The notes beneath the pieces are model-generated. The model searched no databases, was not told where the DNA came from, and was given only the letters and a program-made list of their open reading frames with translations. The translations under genes and the position numbers were made by a program. From Flavobacteriaceae bacterium (GTDB lineage: Bacteria; Bacteroidota; Bacteroidia; Flavobacteriales; Flavobacteriaceae): a DNA stretch of 37,133 nt. Position 1 is the first letter of the stretch, and every line of letters begins with the position of its first letter. The stretch covers positions 1-37,133 of the forward strand of contig NZMG01000047.1 of the NCBI GenBank assembly GCA_002694465.1. The letters run 5' to 3'. This document shows, one piece after another, positions 7,561-15,948 of the stretch.

Positions 7561-7905
7561 TTACTTATTCTCACCAAATTTCTCCTTTAGATACTTTTCG
7601 GTATAAGGAATAATCAATAAAATAAGGAGTGTATTGGCTATGACCGTGAGTAAAAAATTATATTCAGGAATTACGAAATAAAAAACCCCAGGAAACATAA
7701 AACTAAACAGGGCTAGTTGTATCGACTTTTTGGAGGCATACTCTTGTGCGGCTTTCCAAGTTTCTTCATTTTTCATAGAACGTGAGGTTCTATAGCCATA
7801 CCACCAATTTATCTTTTTGGGAGGATATTTTTGTACGATAGCAAATAAAAGTAAGATAAAAGCACAATATCCCGTGGCCCAATAAAGTTGTGTATCGACA
7901 TCCAT
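7561..7905 (-). CDS. SdpI-family integral membrane protein
   Basis: 114 residues with three hydrophobic segments (about 8-25, 65-83, 84-99). The hallmark between the first two, NWWYGYRTSRSMKNEETW (about 33-50), matches the C-terminal SdpI/YhfL pattern of an aromatic-GYRT element followed by a conserved Trp. Bacillus SdpI is an immunity and signalling protein for the toxin SDP; short Bacteroidota homologues are uncharacterised and no toxin is seen nearby. The gene begins 6 bp after the DUF1080 gene and would be last in the leftward sugar operon. Family assignment fairly sure, role unknown. Confidence 0.75.
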   Translation of the reverse strand: MDVDTQLYWATGYCAFILLLFAIVQKYPPKKINWWYGYRTSRSMKNEETWKAAQEYASKKSIQLALFSFMFPGVFYFVIPEYNFLLTVIANTLLILLIIPYTEKYLKEKFGENK

Positions 7906-7911
7906 AAAAAC

Positions 7912-8652
7912 TTAATCCAATTTCATAATCTTAATATTTCGATACCACACTTTATCTCCGTGGTCTTGTAACGCAATATGACCTGTGGGATATTTTCCAA
8001 AACCTTCCCAAGTAGCAAACTTAGATTGCCCTACCATATCGTCCCAAGCTTCTCCATTCACAGGGAAGTACACAATATCTACTCCATTCATAGTCACTTT
8101 CCCTTGACCTGTGTTATGATTCACTTCAATCACACAAAGATTCCATTCGCCAGCAGGTTTTACTGCTTTTTCTCTAGGAGCTAACATATCGTATAATGCT
8201 CCCGCTTTGTGCGTTCCTTCGCCCACAAAGGAGTCGGGGTGTTTTTCATCGTCTAGCACTTGTATTTCGGGACCTGTTTGATACGCTTCTGGGAATTTAG
8301 GATCTTCATGAACCCCCCAGAAAATCCCGCTATTGCCGCCTTCCGAAATTTTCCATTCTAAGGACAACACAAAGTTGGTAAAAGTGTCTTTGGTAATAAT
8401 ATTTTTTCCACCTTCCTTGCTAGGTGTAAATGCCATGGCGCCGTCTTTTATAGACCATTCTGCAGGCATATCTTCCATGAGATAACCTCTCCATTTATCT
8501 AGGGAAGAGCCATCAAAAAGGGTAATCCATTCTTGTACTGTTTCGGATTTTGTGTCTTCCATAGGTTCGGTCTCAGCCATATTTTCTTTTGCTTTTTCTT
8601 TACAAGAAATAGTTATTAAAAGCAAAACTGCTAATAAGGATATTTTTTTCAT
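7912..8652 (-). CDS. DUF1080 (3-keto-disaccharide hydrolase-like) lipoprotein 1
   Basis: 246 residues. Signal peptide with lipobox ITISC (Cys17), then an acidic linker to about residue 42, then one DUF1080 domain starting WITLFDGSSLDKW. Family landmarks are LEWKISEGGNSGIFWG, GPEIQVLDDEKHPD, AGEWNLCVIEV and a C-terminal GHIALQDHGDKVWYRNIKI. DUF1080 has a concanavalin-like beta-sandwich fold, and members studied in Bacteroides act on 3-keto-glycosides. Here it would act in the periplasm or on the outer membrane. It follows the second DUF1080 gene by 10 bp; the two differ enough to be separate specificities, not a recent duplication. Family sure; substrate inferred. Confidence 0.88.
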   Translation of the reverse strand: MKKISLLAVLLLITISCKEKAKENMAETEPMEDTKSETVQEWITLFDGSSLDKWRGYLMEDMPAEWSIKDGAMAFTPSKEGGKNIITKDTFTNFVLSLEWKISEGGNSGIFWGVHEDPKFPEAYQTGPEIQVLDDEKHPDSFVGEGTHKAGALYDMLAPREKAVKPAGEWNLCVIEVNHNTGQGKVTMNGVDIVYFPVNGEAWDDMVGQSKFATWEGFGKYPTGHIALQDHGDKVWYRNIKIMKLD

Positions 8653-8662
8653 ATTCTTTTAT

Positions 8663-9463
8663 TTAAAGTTCGCGCACCCAAATATTGCGATAGCTTACGC
8701 CACTCATATCTCGGTGGTCTTGTAATTTAATTGGAGCAGGACCATGGGCATCATTTTTAGGCCAGCCGATATATTCGGTTGTGCCTTCCAACTCAAAATG
8801 ATCTTGCGTCAAAACACCATTTAATAATACGGTTAGTGTTGCCGATTTGGTTTTATTGCCCTCTGCATCAAACTCAGGCGCGTGAAAAATAATGTCGTAG
8901 GTGTTCCATTCTCCCGTGGGCACCGCTGCCATAACCAATGGAGGAGATTGTTTATAAATGGAAGAAACCATTCCGTTTACGTAGGTAGGATTATTGTTGT
9001 TGTCGAGAATTTGTACTTCGTAGCGATTCTGAAAAAACACGCCACTATTACTTCGGTTTTGATTGGTTTGTTTATTCTCTGGATTGCTTCGCCACTCTAA
9101 GTGCAATTGAACACTTCCAAAGTTTTGCTTGGTTTGAATATCTCCTGTTTTGTCCTTTACAGTCATACTGCCATCGGGATTAAGAGTCCATTTTACTTCG
9201 GTAGAATCCACTGCCGAAATCCATTCATCGAAGTTTGTCCCATCGAACAAAATAATGGCATCGCTAGGGGCACCGTTATTTCCATTAGGGTTTACTTTTG
9301 CAGGAATGGGTTCCCAAATTTCGGTTTCTTCAGGTTGGGTAGGTTCTATTTCTATTTTTTCTGATGTTACCTTTTCTGAATTAATTTCGGCTTCTGAAGA
9401 GACCTTTTCTTTACACGAAATAAATAGTAGCGTTGTGCCAATAATGAAGGCTATTTTATTCAT
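8663..9463 (-). CDS. DUF1080 (3-keto-disaccharide hydrolase-like) lipoprotein 2
   Basis: 266 residues. Lipobox LFISC (Cys17) and a Glu/Ser/Thr-rich linker to about residue 65 are followed by a DUF1080 domain starting AIILFDGTNFDEW. Landmarks include VQLHLEWRSNP, NSGVFFQNRYEVQILDNNNN, TGEWNTYDIIFHAP and a C-terminal APIKLQDHRDMSGVSYRNIW. The subtype with a long RYEVQILD loop differs from its neighbour. The start ATG overlaps the stop of the upstream TIM-barrel gene (ATGA, 4 bases), so the two are very likely co-translated. Likely periplasmic cleavage of an oxidised glycoside; substrate not readable from sequence. Confidence 0.88.
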   Translation of the reverse strand: MNKIAFIIGTTLLFISCKEKVSSEAEINSEKVTSEKIEIEPTQPEETEIWEPIPAKVNPNGNNGAPSDAIILFDGTNFDEWISAVDSTEVKWTLNPDGSMTVKDKTGDIQTKQNFGSVQLHLEWRSNPENKQTNQNRSNSGVFFQNRYEVQILDNNNNPTYVNGMVSSIYKQSPPLVMAAVPTGEWNTYDIIFHAPEFDAEGNKTKSATLTVLLNGVLTQDHFELEGTTEYIGWPKNDAHGPAPIKLQDHRDMSGVSYRNIWVREL

Positions 9464-10512
9464 AATCCTAATATTTTTTTTAGTTTTTCTTTATCAATTT
9501 CAGCACCTGCAAAATCATCGAAGCGTTTTTGGGTTACTTCAATAATTCGATCGCTTATAAATTTGGCCCCTTCTCGAGCACCTTGTTCGGGGCTTTTTAT
9601 CACACATTCCCATTCCATGACCGCCCAAACATCACAGCCATATTCGGTTAGTTTACTAAATACTGTTTTGTAGTCTATTTGTCCATCGCCTAAAGAGCGA
9701 TACCGTCCTGCACGGTCTTTCCAATCGCTATACCCACCAAAAGCACCGCGTTTTCCATCGGGAATAAATTCGGAATCTTTTACGTGAAAGGATTTTATAA
9801 ATTCGTGGTAATGGTCAATGTATTGAATGTAATCTAATTGCTGAAGCACAAAATGACTTGGGTCGTATAAAATATTTACTGCTTTGTGATTACCAGTAGC
9901 TTTTAAAAATCGTTCAAAAGTAACCCCGTCGTGCAAATCTTCCCCTGGGTGAATTTCGTAACAAACAGCAACTCCGTATTCTTCAAATTCATTTAATAAC
10001 GGAAGCCATCGTTTTGCCAATTCTTCAAAACCCATTTCTACTAATCCCTCTGGGCGTTGTGGCCACGGGTGCCATGTATGCCAAAGCAAGGCACCACTAA
10101 AAGTGGCGTGGGCTTTTAGTCCTAAATGTTTGCTGGCTTTTGCTGCGCTAATAAGTTGTTGACGAGCCCACTCGGTGCGCTTTTTTGGGTTGTTTTTGCA
10201 GTCGTCTGGAGCAAAATTGTCGAACATTAAATCGTATGCAGGATGCACCGCTACCAATTGTCCTTGGAGGTGGGTAGAAAGTTCGGTTATTTCGAGACCG
10301 TAACTGTTAATTTTTCCTTTTAGTTCGTCACAATACACTTTGCTTTCTCCGGCAAGATTTAAATCGATTAATCTACTTTCCCAAGTAGGAATTTGAATTC
10401 CCTTATATCCTAAATCTGCAGCCCATTGGCAAATACCTTCCAAGGTATTGAAAGGTGCTTTGTCATCCATAAATTGGGCTAAAAAAACAGCAGGTCCTTT
10501 AATGGTTTTCAT
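9460..10512 (-). CDS. Cytosolic sugar phosphate isomerase/epimerase-like TIM barrel
   Basis: 350 residues of the AP-endonuclease-2 / xylose-isomerase-like TIM-barrel superfamily, with no signal peptide. Likely metal-site residues are E186 (CYEIHPG), D217 and H220 (YDPSH), H243 (SFHVKD) and E300 (VMEWE). The YDPSHF and FHVKD combination is typical of the subgroup encoded with Gfo/Idh/MocA oxidoreductases. In Bacteroides 3-keto-glycoside loci related barrels have been linked to lyase/hydratase or epimerase steps. It overlaps the DUF1080 gene by 4 bases. A stable hairpin ends 6 bases before the start codon, which may limit translation. Exact reaction unknown. Confidence 0.85.
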   Translation of the reverse strand: MKTIKGPAVFLAQFMDDKAPFNTLEGICQWAADLGYKGIQIPTWESRLIDLNLAGESKVYCDELKGKINSYGLEITELSTHLQGQLVAVHPAYDLMFDNFAPDDCKNNPKKRTEWARQQLISAAKASKHLGLKAHATFSGALLWHTWHPWPQRPEGLVEMGFEELAKRWLPLLNEFEEYGVAVCYEIHPGEDLHDGVTFERFLKATGNHKAVNILYDPSHFVLQQLDYIQYIDHYHEFIKSFHVKDSEFIPDGKRGAFGGYSDWKDRAGRYRSLGDGQIDYKTVFSKLTEYGCDVWAVMEWECVIKSPEQGAREGAKFISDRIIEVTQKRFDDFAGAEIDKEKLKKILGL

Positions 10513-10514
10513 AA

Positions 10515-10533
10515 TACTGCCCGCTGAGGCGGG
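10515..10533. promoter_or_regulatory. GC-rich hairpin abutting the start codon of the cytosolic TIM-barrel gene
   Basis: Top strand CCCGC (10520-10524), loop TGAG, GCGGG (10529-10533). In the transcript the hairpin sits directly in front of the ATG at 10512, where a ribosome would bind. On the top strand it is followed by a T-run. It may be a dispersed palindromic (REP-like) element of the genome; only one copy is in this window. Confidence 0.5.
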
Positions 10534-10576
10534 TATCTTTTTAATTGTTAGTTAATTTTTATCGGCTTTCAATATA

Positions 10577-10608
10577 CATCCCCCTTAATCCCCCTTCAAA
10601 GGGGGAAA
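10577..10608. repeat. C-run/G-run inverted repeat after the Gfo/Idh/MocA gene (REP-like)
   Basis: CCCCCTT at 10579-10585 is followed by the hairpin CCCCCT-TCAA-AGGGGG (10590-10605), ending 3 bases before the stop at 10609. It lacks a U-tract in the leftward direction, so it is not a standard terminator. Its form recalls dispersed intergenic palindromes of Flavobacteria. It could attenuate or stabilise the operon mRNA between Gfo/Idh/MocA and the TIM barrel. Confidence 0.5.
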
Positions 10609-11742
10609 TTATAATTCTTTCCAAACATTACCCTCTTTGTGGGAGGCAACGCTGGTTTCAATAAAGTTCATTCCGCGAACACCATCTCGCATGGAGGGAA
10701 ATTCGGCTTTATCATATGGTTGATTTCTTACCGCTTTTGCCACTCCTTTGTATATATTCCCCATAGCATCAAAAATACCTTCAGGATGTCCTGGGGGCAA
10801 CTTAGTTCCGTCCAGAGATAGTTTACTATTGTAAACGTTTCCAGGTTTTAGCGTTTTAATGGGCTCACCGTCTTCTAAATGGTATAAATAATTAGGGTTT
10901 TCCTGTTCCCATTTTAACCCCCCCCTTTTTCCGTAGACCGCCACGGCAAAATTATTTTCTTCGGCGGTGGCAATTTGGCTAGCTCTTATAACCCCTTTGG
11001 TGTATTTTCCTAAACGAACTAATACGGTGCCGTCGATATCCATTTGGTTATCGTCGTACAAATGGTTGAGGTCTGCCAAAATGGATTTTACATCCATTCC
11101 CGTAACAAACTCCAACATCTGGTATGCGTGAACTCCAATATCTCCCATACAGCAGCTTATCCCCGATTTAGAAGGGTCTAATCGCCATGTGGTGTTACGC
11201 TTTTCTTTATCGTGAATAATGGGATTTATCCATCCTTGGTAGTATTGTACATCTACTTTTTGAATGTCGCCAAGAACACCCTCTTCTATCATTTTCTTCA
11301 TTTGGCGAACCATTGGGTAGCCTGTATAGGTATGGGTAAGTGCAAAAATGTTGTTGTTTTGTTTCTGAAGGGCTTCCAATTCTAGAGCTTCGGCATAGGT
11401 CATGGTCATCGGCTTTTCACAAATAACATGAAAGCCATTTTCAAGTAGCTTTTTCGCCATGGGAAAATGCAAAAAGTTAGGTGTTAAAACTGAAAACACC
11501 TGAATCCTTTCACTCTTTGCTAATTTTAATTCTTCCGCCACCATGGTGTCAAAATCTTTATAGATTCTGCTAGTTGGGATTCCTATTTCGTTGGCAAAAG
11601 CCTTATTAGCTTCAAAATCGGGATTAAAAACGGCCCCTGTTAATTGATAAGCGTCAAACATGCTAGCGGCTACTCGGTGCAATACTCCAATTAGAGAATC
11701 GCCACCGCCGCCTAGGACGCCCCATCGTATTTTGTTACTCAT
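10609..11742 (-). CDS. Gfo/Idh/MocA family NAD(P)-dependent oxidoreductase
   Basis: 377 residues, no signal peptide. The N-terminal Rossmann segment is WGVLGGGGDSLIGVLHR (residues 7-23), with an unusual run of four glycines. The family motif EKP is at 109-111 (HVICEKPMTMT). The C-terminal substrate domain carries SGISCCMGDIGVHAYQML (193-210), where D201 and H205 match the usual catalytic DxxxH. Such enzymes oxidise or reduce sugar hydroxyl/keto groups, and in the inferred pathway this one would reduce a 3-keto sugar. It starts 4 bp after the MFS gene and is followed by a 96-bp gap with two inverted repeats before the next gene. Confidence 0.9.
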   Translation of the reverse strand: MSNKIRWGVLGGGGDSLIGVLHRVAASMFDAYQLTGAVFNPDFEANKAFANEIGIPTSRIYKDFDTMVAEELKLAKSERIQVFSVLTPNFLHFPMAKKLLENGFHVICEKPMTMTYAEALELEALQKQNNNIFALTHTYTGYPMVRQMKKMIEEGVLGDIQKVDVQYYQGWINPIIHDKEKRNTTWRLDPSKSGISCCMGDIGVHAYQMLEFVTGMDVKSILADLNHLYDDNQMDIDGTVLVRLGKYTKGVIRASQIATAEENNFAVAVYGKRGGLKWEQENPNYLYHLEDGEPIKTLKPGNVYNSKLSLDGTKLPPGHPEGIFDAMGNIYKGVAKAVRNQPYDKAEFPSMRDGVRGMNFIETSVASHKEGNVWKEL

Positions 11743-11746
11743 AGTT

Positions 11747-12976
11747 TTATTCTTTGTATTCTATTTTTTCGTTTTTAAATAATAGGGCAAAAAGCACTAA
11801 AACTCCAGCTGCAAATAATGCAGGGAAGGTCCAAATGGATTGCCAAGTATGGCCTCCTTCAGTAATAATATTCGAGTCAGTAATTTTTCCCGCCACATAA
11901 AATCCAACAAGCATACCTACCCCATACGTTGCTAAGGTAATTAACCCTTGCGCAGCACTTTTTATTTTTTCACCCGCTTTGCTATCGGTATAAATTTGGC
12001 CTGATACGAAGAAAAAGTCATAACATATTCCATGGAGCACAATTCCAGTGATTAACATAAAAAATAACTCGCCAGCATTGCCATAGGCAAAGAGTAAGTA
12101 TCGTAAGACCCAAGCTAACATTCCAAACAGAATGGTCTTTTTGAATCCAAATTTTTTGAAAAAGAAAGGAAGTAATAGCATAAATAATACTTCCGAAATC
12201 TGTCCTGCTGAGGCCCAAGCGGTAGAGTTTTCTACACCACTTTCAGTTAAAAAAGGACTCAGATTTTGATAGTAAAAGGCTAATGGAATACAGATTAATA
12301 CCGATGCTAGGAAAAATACTAAGAAATTTCTATCTTTTAATAATTTAAGTGCGTCTAACCCTAATATATCAGATAGAGTAACTTTTTCACCTTTGGGAAC
12401 ACTAGGAGGTGTTTTTGGAAGTAGAAAACTAAAAACTCCCAAAACAGCTGAGGCTATTGCGGTCATTAAAAAAGTATTGGACAACATTCCTTGACCTATA
12501 TTTTCTAAAGAATCCCATTGAAAGGCAAAACTAATAAGGAGCCCTGCAACGATCCATCCAATAGTGCCCCAAACTCTAATAAGTGGAAAGTCTTTTGAAG
12601 GATCTTTCATTTGGTTAAATGAAACTGAATTCACTAAAGCCAAAGTAGGCATATAGGCAATCATATATCCTAAAACGTAAGGATAAAAAACGGCAAAATC
12701 TGTCGCTTGGGACATTTGATACATTAGTACAGCACCAATTAAATGCAGTACCCCCAAAATCTTTTCAGCATTAAAAAAACGATCTGCGATGAGTCCTATA
12801 ATGAAGGGAGCAATGATAGCACCCCAAGATTGTGTGGAATATGCCATGCCCGTTTCGGCACCAGAAGCGGACAGATTATTTCCTAAAAAAGTACCCATGG
12901 TTACAAACCATCCTCCCCAAATAAAAAATTCGAGGAACATCATAAATGATAATTGAAAACGAGTGGTTGATTTCAT
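11747..12976 (-). CDS. MFS transporter of the nucleoside:H+ symporter type
   Basis: 409 residues, about 12 membrane segments. The N-terminus with FFIWGGWFVTMGTFL and the segment SWGAIIAPFIIGLIADRFF (about 49-67) match the NupG/XapB-like nucleoside:H+ symporter family of the major facilitator superfamily. The basic cytoplasmic loop between the halves lies around 187-210 (LPKTPPSVPKGEKV). It is placed between a TIM-barrel lipoprotein gene (10 bp upstream) and the Gfo/Idh/MocA gene (4 bp downstream). A sugar or keto-sugar substrate is therefore more likely than a nucleoside; that is inference from context. Confidence 0.88.
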   Translation of the reverse strand: MKSTTRFQLSFMMFLEFFIWGGWFVTMGTFLGNNLSASGAETGMAYSTQSWGAIIAPFIIGLIADRFFNAEKILGVLHLIGAVLMYQMSQATDFAVFYPYVLGYMIAYMPTLALVNSVSFNQMKDPSKDFPLIRVWGTIGWIVAGLLISFAFQWDSLENIGQGMLSNTFLMTAIASAVLGVFSFLLPKTPPSVPKGEKVTLSDILGLDALKLLKDRNFLVFFLASVLICIPLAFYYQNLSPFLTESGVENSTAWASAGQISEVLFMLLLPFFFKKFGFKKTILFGMLAWVLRYLLFAYGNAGELFFMLITGIVLHGICYDFFFVSGQIYTDSKAGEKIKSAAQGLITLATYGVGMLVGFYVAGKITDSNIITEGGHTWQSIWTFPALFAAGVLVLFALLFKNEKIEYKE

Positions 12977-12986
12977 ATTTTTTAGA

Positions 12987-13967
12987 TTAGTTAGCTTTTT
13001 CTAGTCCCTTAATGACCAAATTTTTTGTTGCCATAATTCCTTCTGAAGGATCTTCGTATTCTTCATTTTCGTATTCTACCCCAATATATCCTGTAAAACC
13101 GGCATCTTTGAGTATTTCCATCATTTTGTAATAATCAATCTTTGTTTCATCCCCATTTTCATCAAAATTTTGAGATTTTGCAGATACAAATCCTTTAGCG
13201 TGTTTCATCAATTTTGCAATTCCTTCATAACGATCATATTCCTCTAAACAAGGCCCATTCCATCGGTCACCCTTTTCTCTTAAAACACAAAAATTACCAA
13301 AATCTGGAAGAACACCAACGTTGGGCATATTTACTTCATCAATCACCGCAACCATATAATCTGCATTATTAGAGAGTTGTGCATGATTTTCGGGTAAAAT
13401 CATAATATTCTTTTCGGCCGCATAGGCACCTAATTCCTTTAAGGCGGCGACAGAAGCATTATGCCATGGTTCTAACTCTGTAAAGCCAAATAAATTTACT
13501 CGAATAGCAGGTGAACCAACAGCGGCGGCGGCATCAATCCAATTCTTGTGTTTTTTAATAGATTCTTGTCTCTTTTTTTCGTCTGGATCTGCTAATTCGC
13601 CTGCGGTATCAATCATAATTAGACCAAAGGATACCCCTGCCGAATCATTTTTAATTTTCCATTCATTAGCTAGGTTCATCACCCAATCTTCATAGGGAAT
13701 GGTGGTGTCTTTGGGATATAACTGATCAACATATTCAATCATATCGAATCCTAAATCTTTTGAGCGTTTTGCAAAATCCATGGGATCCATTAATCCTTTT
13801 TGAATGGGTAGGTGAAATGACCATTGTGCTAATGAGAATTTAACATCATTTGTTGGAATTGTGTCATTAGAAACAACGGTTTCTAAGGTTTCTGCAGGTT
13901 CTTCTTTGCCATTTTTGCAGGCTATTAATGTAGTTAGGGATAATAAAAGAATAAAGATATTTTTCAT
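12987..13967 (-). CDS. Periplasmic TIM-barrel (sugar isomerase/epimerase-like) lipoprotein
   Basis: 326 residues from the ATG at 13967. This start is chosen because it opens a lipoprotein signal peptide (lipobox LIAC, Cys17). The frame continues upstream to 14102, but those 45 codons have no signal-like or family-like content. The mature part is a xylose-isomerase-like TIM barrel with candidate metal ligands E193 (LPENHAQ), D222 (VLPDFGNF) and E298 (GVEYENEEYED). It is the first gene of the leftward sugar operon and faces the LacI-type palindrome at 14080-14095. A barrel of this fold outside the cytoplasm implies a non-phosphorylated substrate. Confidence 0.85.
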   Translation of the reverse strand: MKNIFILLLSLTTLIACKNGKEEPAETLETVVSNDTIPTNDVKFSLAQWSFHLPIQKGLMDPMDFAKRSKDLGFDMIEYVDQLYPKDTTIPYEDWVMNLANEWKIKNDSAGVSFGLIMIDTAGELADPDEKKRQESIKKHKNWIDAAAAVGSPAIRVNLFGFTELEPWHNASVAALKELGAYAAEKNIMILPENHAQLSNNADYMVAVIDEVNMPNVGVLPDFGNFCVLREKGDRWNGPCLEEYDRYEGIAKLMKHAKGFVSAKSQNFDENGDETKIDYYKMMEILKDAGFTGYIGVEYENEEYEDPSEGIMATKNLVIKGLEKAN

Positions 13968-14079
13968 TGTATGAGGATGTTGGTTATTTAAGTTTGATTT
14001 TTTCTGAAAAATTTCTTCTAAGATAATTCTTTTTTGAAAGGACTCAATCCCTAAAGGGTACCGATTGCGAATTTCGCAC

Positions 14080-14095
14080 CCGAAAACGTTTTCGG
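14080..14095. promoter_or_regulatory. 16-bp perfect palindrome, LacI-family-type operator between the two sugar operons
   Basis: CCGAAAACGTTTTCGG is a perfect palindrome with a central CG step, the form expected for LacI/GalR-family regulators. It lies in the 283-bp divergent spacer: 112 bp upstream of the leftward lipoprotein gene and about 40 bp upstream of the -7 element used by the rightward operon. The inner 12 bases (GAAAACGTTTTC) recur upstream of the glutamate dehydrogenase gene at 23854-23865. No regulator gene is in the window. Confidence 0.65.
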
Positions 14096-14121
14096 TTATC
14101 AATCTTGTTCTTTTAGGAATG

Positions 14122-14129
14122 TATTTTTG
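14122..14129 (+). promoter_or_regulatory. -7 promoter element (TATTTTTG) for the GMC dehydrogenase operon
   Basis: Exact TAnnTTTG match. A TTG at 14105-14107 lies 14 bases upstream, shorter than usual. The leader to the ATG at 14251 would be about 115 bases. The palindrome at 14080-14095 would sit upstream of RNA polymerase, an activator-like position for this direction. Confidence 0.4.
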
Positions 14130-14250
14130 TGTAATCGGAAAAAATAGTGGAAATTAGTAGTTAACTTTATAGTTCTTAGTTAAAGATTTTGCGACTTCTA
14201 TACTAAGATATTTTTAGACTAAAATCACTTTTAAAACAAATAAACACACA

Positions 14251-15948
14251 ATGGCAAACCCTGATGAAATGTATGATGCTATCGTAGTTGGTTCTGGAAT
14301 AAGCGGCGGATGGGCTGCAAAGGAACTTTGCGAAAATGGCATGAAAACATTGGTTCTTGAGCGAGGACGAATGATTAAACACATTGAAGATTACCCAACA
14401 GCAAATATGGATCCTTGGGATTTTAAGTTTAAAGGACAATTACCTGTTGAAGAACAAAAAAAACAACTTAAACAAGCGAGAACCGGATACACCACAGATG
14501 AAGCACATAGGCATTTCTTCGTGAATGATTTGGTGCACCCTTATAATGAAACAAAAAGATTCGATTGGATTCGCGGATATCACGTGGGAGGTCGATCTAT
14601 TATGTGGGGGCGTCAAAGTTATCGTTTAAGTGATATTGATTTTGGGGCTAACAAAAAAGAAGGAATTGCCGTAGACTGGCCTGTTCGATATAAAGATATA
14701 GCACCATGGTATGATAAAGTGGAAGAGTTTATAGGAGTAAGTGGGGAAGCCCTTGGACTAGAAGTACTGCCTGATGGAATATTCTCTCCTCCTATGGAAT
14801 TAAACTGTGCCGAAATAGATTTAAAAGAATCTATGGCTAAAAATTATGATGATGGAAGACTGGTAACTATTGGTCGTACAGCACACCTTACTGGGACTAA
14901 AACACATGACGGTCGTTCCAATTGTCAATTTAGAAACCGTTGTATGAGAGGATGCCCATTTGGAGGTTATTTTAGTAGTGTTTCTTCAACACTACCCGCG
15001 GCTGAAAAAACAGGAAATTTAACATTACGACCTAACTCAATTGTACACGAAGTTATTTATGATGATGCTACAAAAAAAGCTACAGGTGTTAGGGTTATAG
15101 ATTCAGAAAGTGGAGAAAAGATGGTTTTTAATGCCAAAGTAGTTTTCTTATGTGCTTCAGCCATTGCAACTGCTAGTATATTACTTCAGTCCAAAAGCGA
15201 TAGATTTCCTAACGGAATGGGGAATGATAGTGGGGAGTTAGGATGTAATATCATGGACCATCATTTTAAAGCAGGAGCATGGGCCAATGTAAATGATTTT
15301 GAAGACAAACATTATAAAGGACGTAGACCTAACGGACTTTATATTCCAAGATTCCGAAACATTGGCGGAAAAACAGATATGCCCAACTTTAAAAGAGGGT
15401 ATGGATATCAAGGAGGTGCTAGCCGTGGTCGTTATGACGAAATGGTCGCCGAACTTGGATATGGAAAAGATTTAAAAAAGGCCGTGACAGAACCTGGAAG
15501 TTGGAGAATGCTCCTATTAGGGTTTGGTGAGTGCCTACCATATCATGAAAATAAGATGACGTTAGATTACGACAAACTTGATAAGTGGGGATTACCTACC
15601 ATTACATTTGATGCAGAGTGGAAAGAAAATGAATACGAAATGCGTAAAGATATGGTGCAACAAGCTGTTGAAATGCTAGAAAAAGCTGGATTTAGTGATA
15701 TTGAACCTTGGGATGATCCCGGAGCTCCTGGATTGGGAATCCACGAAATGGGAACTGCGCGAATGGGGAAGGATCCAAAAACATCTGTTTGTAATGGAAA
15801 CAATCAACTCCATGCGGTACCTAATGTGTACTGCACCGATGGATCTTTTATGACTTCGGCAAGTTGTGTAAACCCATCTTTAACCTATATGGCATTTACT
15901 GCGCGAGCAGCAAATCATGCCGTTAATCAAATTAAAAAAGAAGCCTAA
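14251..15948 (+). CDS. FAD-dependent GMC oxidoreductase, probable glycoside 3-dehydrogenase catalytic subunit
   Basis: 565 residues. The FAD-binding motif is VGSGISGGWAAKEL (13-26), with E37 ending the first Rossmann unit. A second FAD segment is GYHVGGRSIMWGR (109-121). The catalytic pair of the GMC family is visible as H498 (GIHEMGTARMG) and N541 (CVNPSLTYMA). C225, C231 and C235 form C-x5-C-x3-C, close to the spacing that holds a [3Fe-4S] cluster in bacterial FAD-glucose dehydrogenase, so an electron-relay cluster is likely. There is no signal peptide; its partner, encoded with a TAATG overlap, carries a twin-arginine signal and would carry it out. The set resembles glucoside 3-dehydrogenases and gluconate 2-dehydrogenase. 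Substrate inferred from context. Confidence 0.88.
   Translation: MANPDEMYDAIVVGSGISGGWAAKELCENGMKTLVLERGRMIKHIEDYPTANMDPWDFKFKGQLPVEEQKKQLKQARTGYTTDEAHRHFFVNDLVHPYNETKRFDWIRGYHVGGRSIMWGRQSYRLSDIDFGANKKEGIAVDWPVRYKDIAPWYDKVEEFIGVSGEALGLEVLPDGIFSPPMELNCAEIDLKESMAKNYDDGRLVTIGRTAHLTGTKTHDGRSNCQFRNRCMRGCPFGGYFSSVSSTLPAAEKTGNLTLRPNSIVHEVIYDDATKKATGVRVIDSESGEKMVFNAKVVFLCASAIATASILLQSKSDRFPNGMGNDSGELGCNIMDHHFKAGAWANVNDFEDKHYKGRRPNGLYIPRFRNIGGKTDMPNFKRGYGYQGGASRGRYDEMVAELGYGKDLKKAVTEPGSWRMLLLGFGECLPYHENKMTLDYDKLDKWGLPTITFDAEWKENEYEMRKDMVQQAVEMLEKAGFSDIEPWDDPGAPGLGIHEMGTARMGKDPKTSVCNGNNQLHAVPNVYCTDGSFMTSASCVNPSLTYMAFTARAANHAVNQIKKEA

Noticed and set aside
8882..9545. Rightward frames opposite the DUF1080 gene and the TIM-barrel gene end
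   Set aside because: Composition is Phe/Ser-rich as expected for the antisense of a Lys/Glu-rich gene; no promoter or domain.
13968..14102. 45-codon upstream extension of the TIM-barrel lipoprotein gene
   Set aside because: It runs through the LacI-type palindrome, has no family-like residues and would bury a clear lipoprotein signal peptide inside the protein.
14203..14439. Leftward 78-codon frame opposite the GMC gene start
   Set aside because: It lies antisense to the conserved FAD-binding region and shows no protein-like features.
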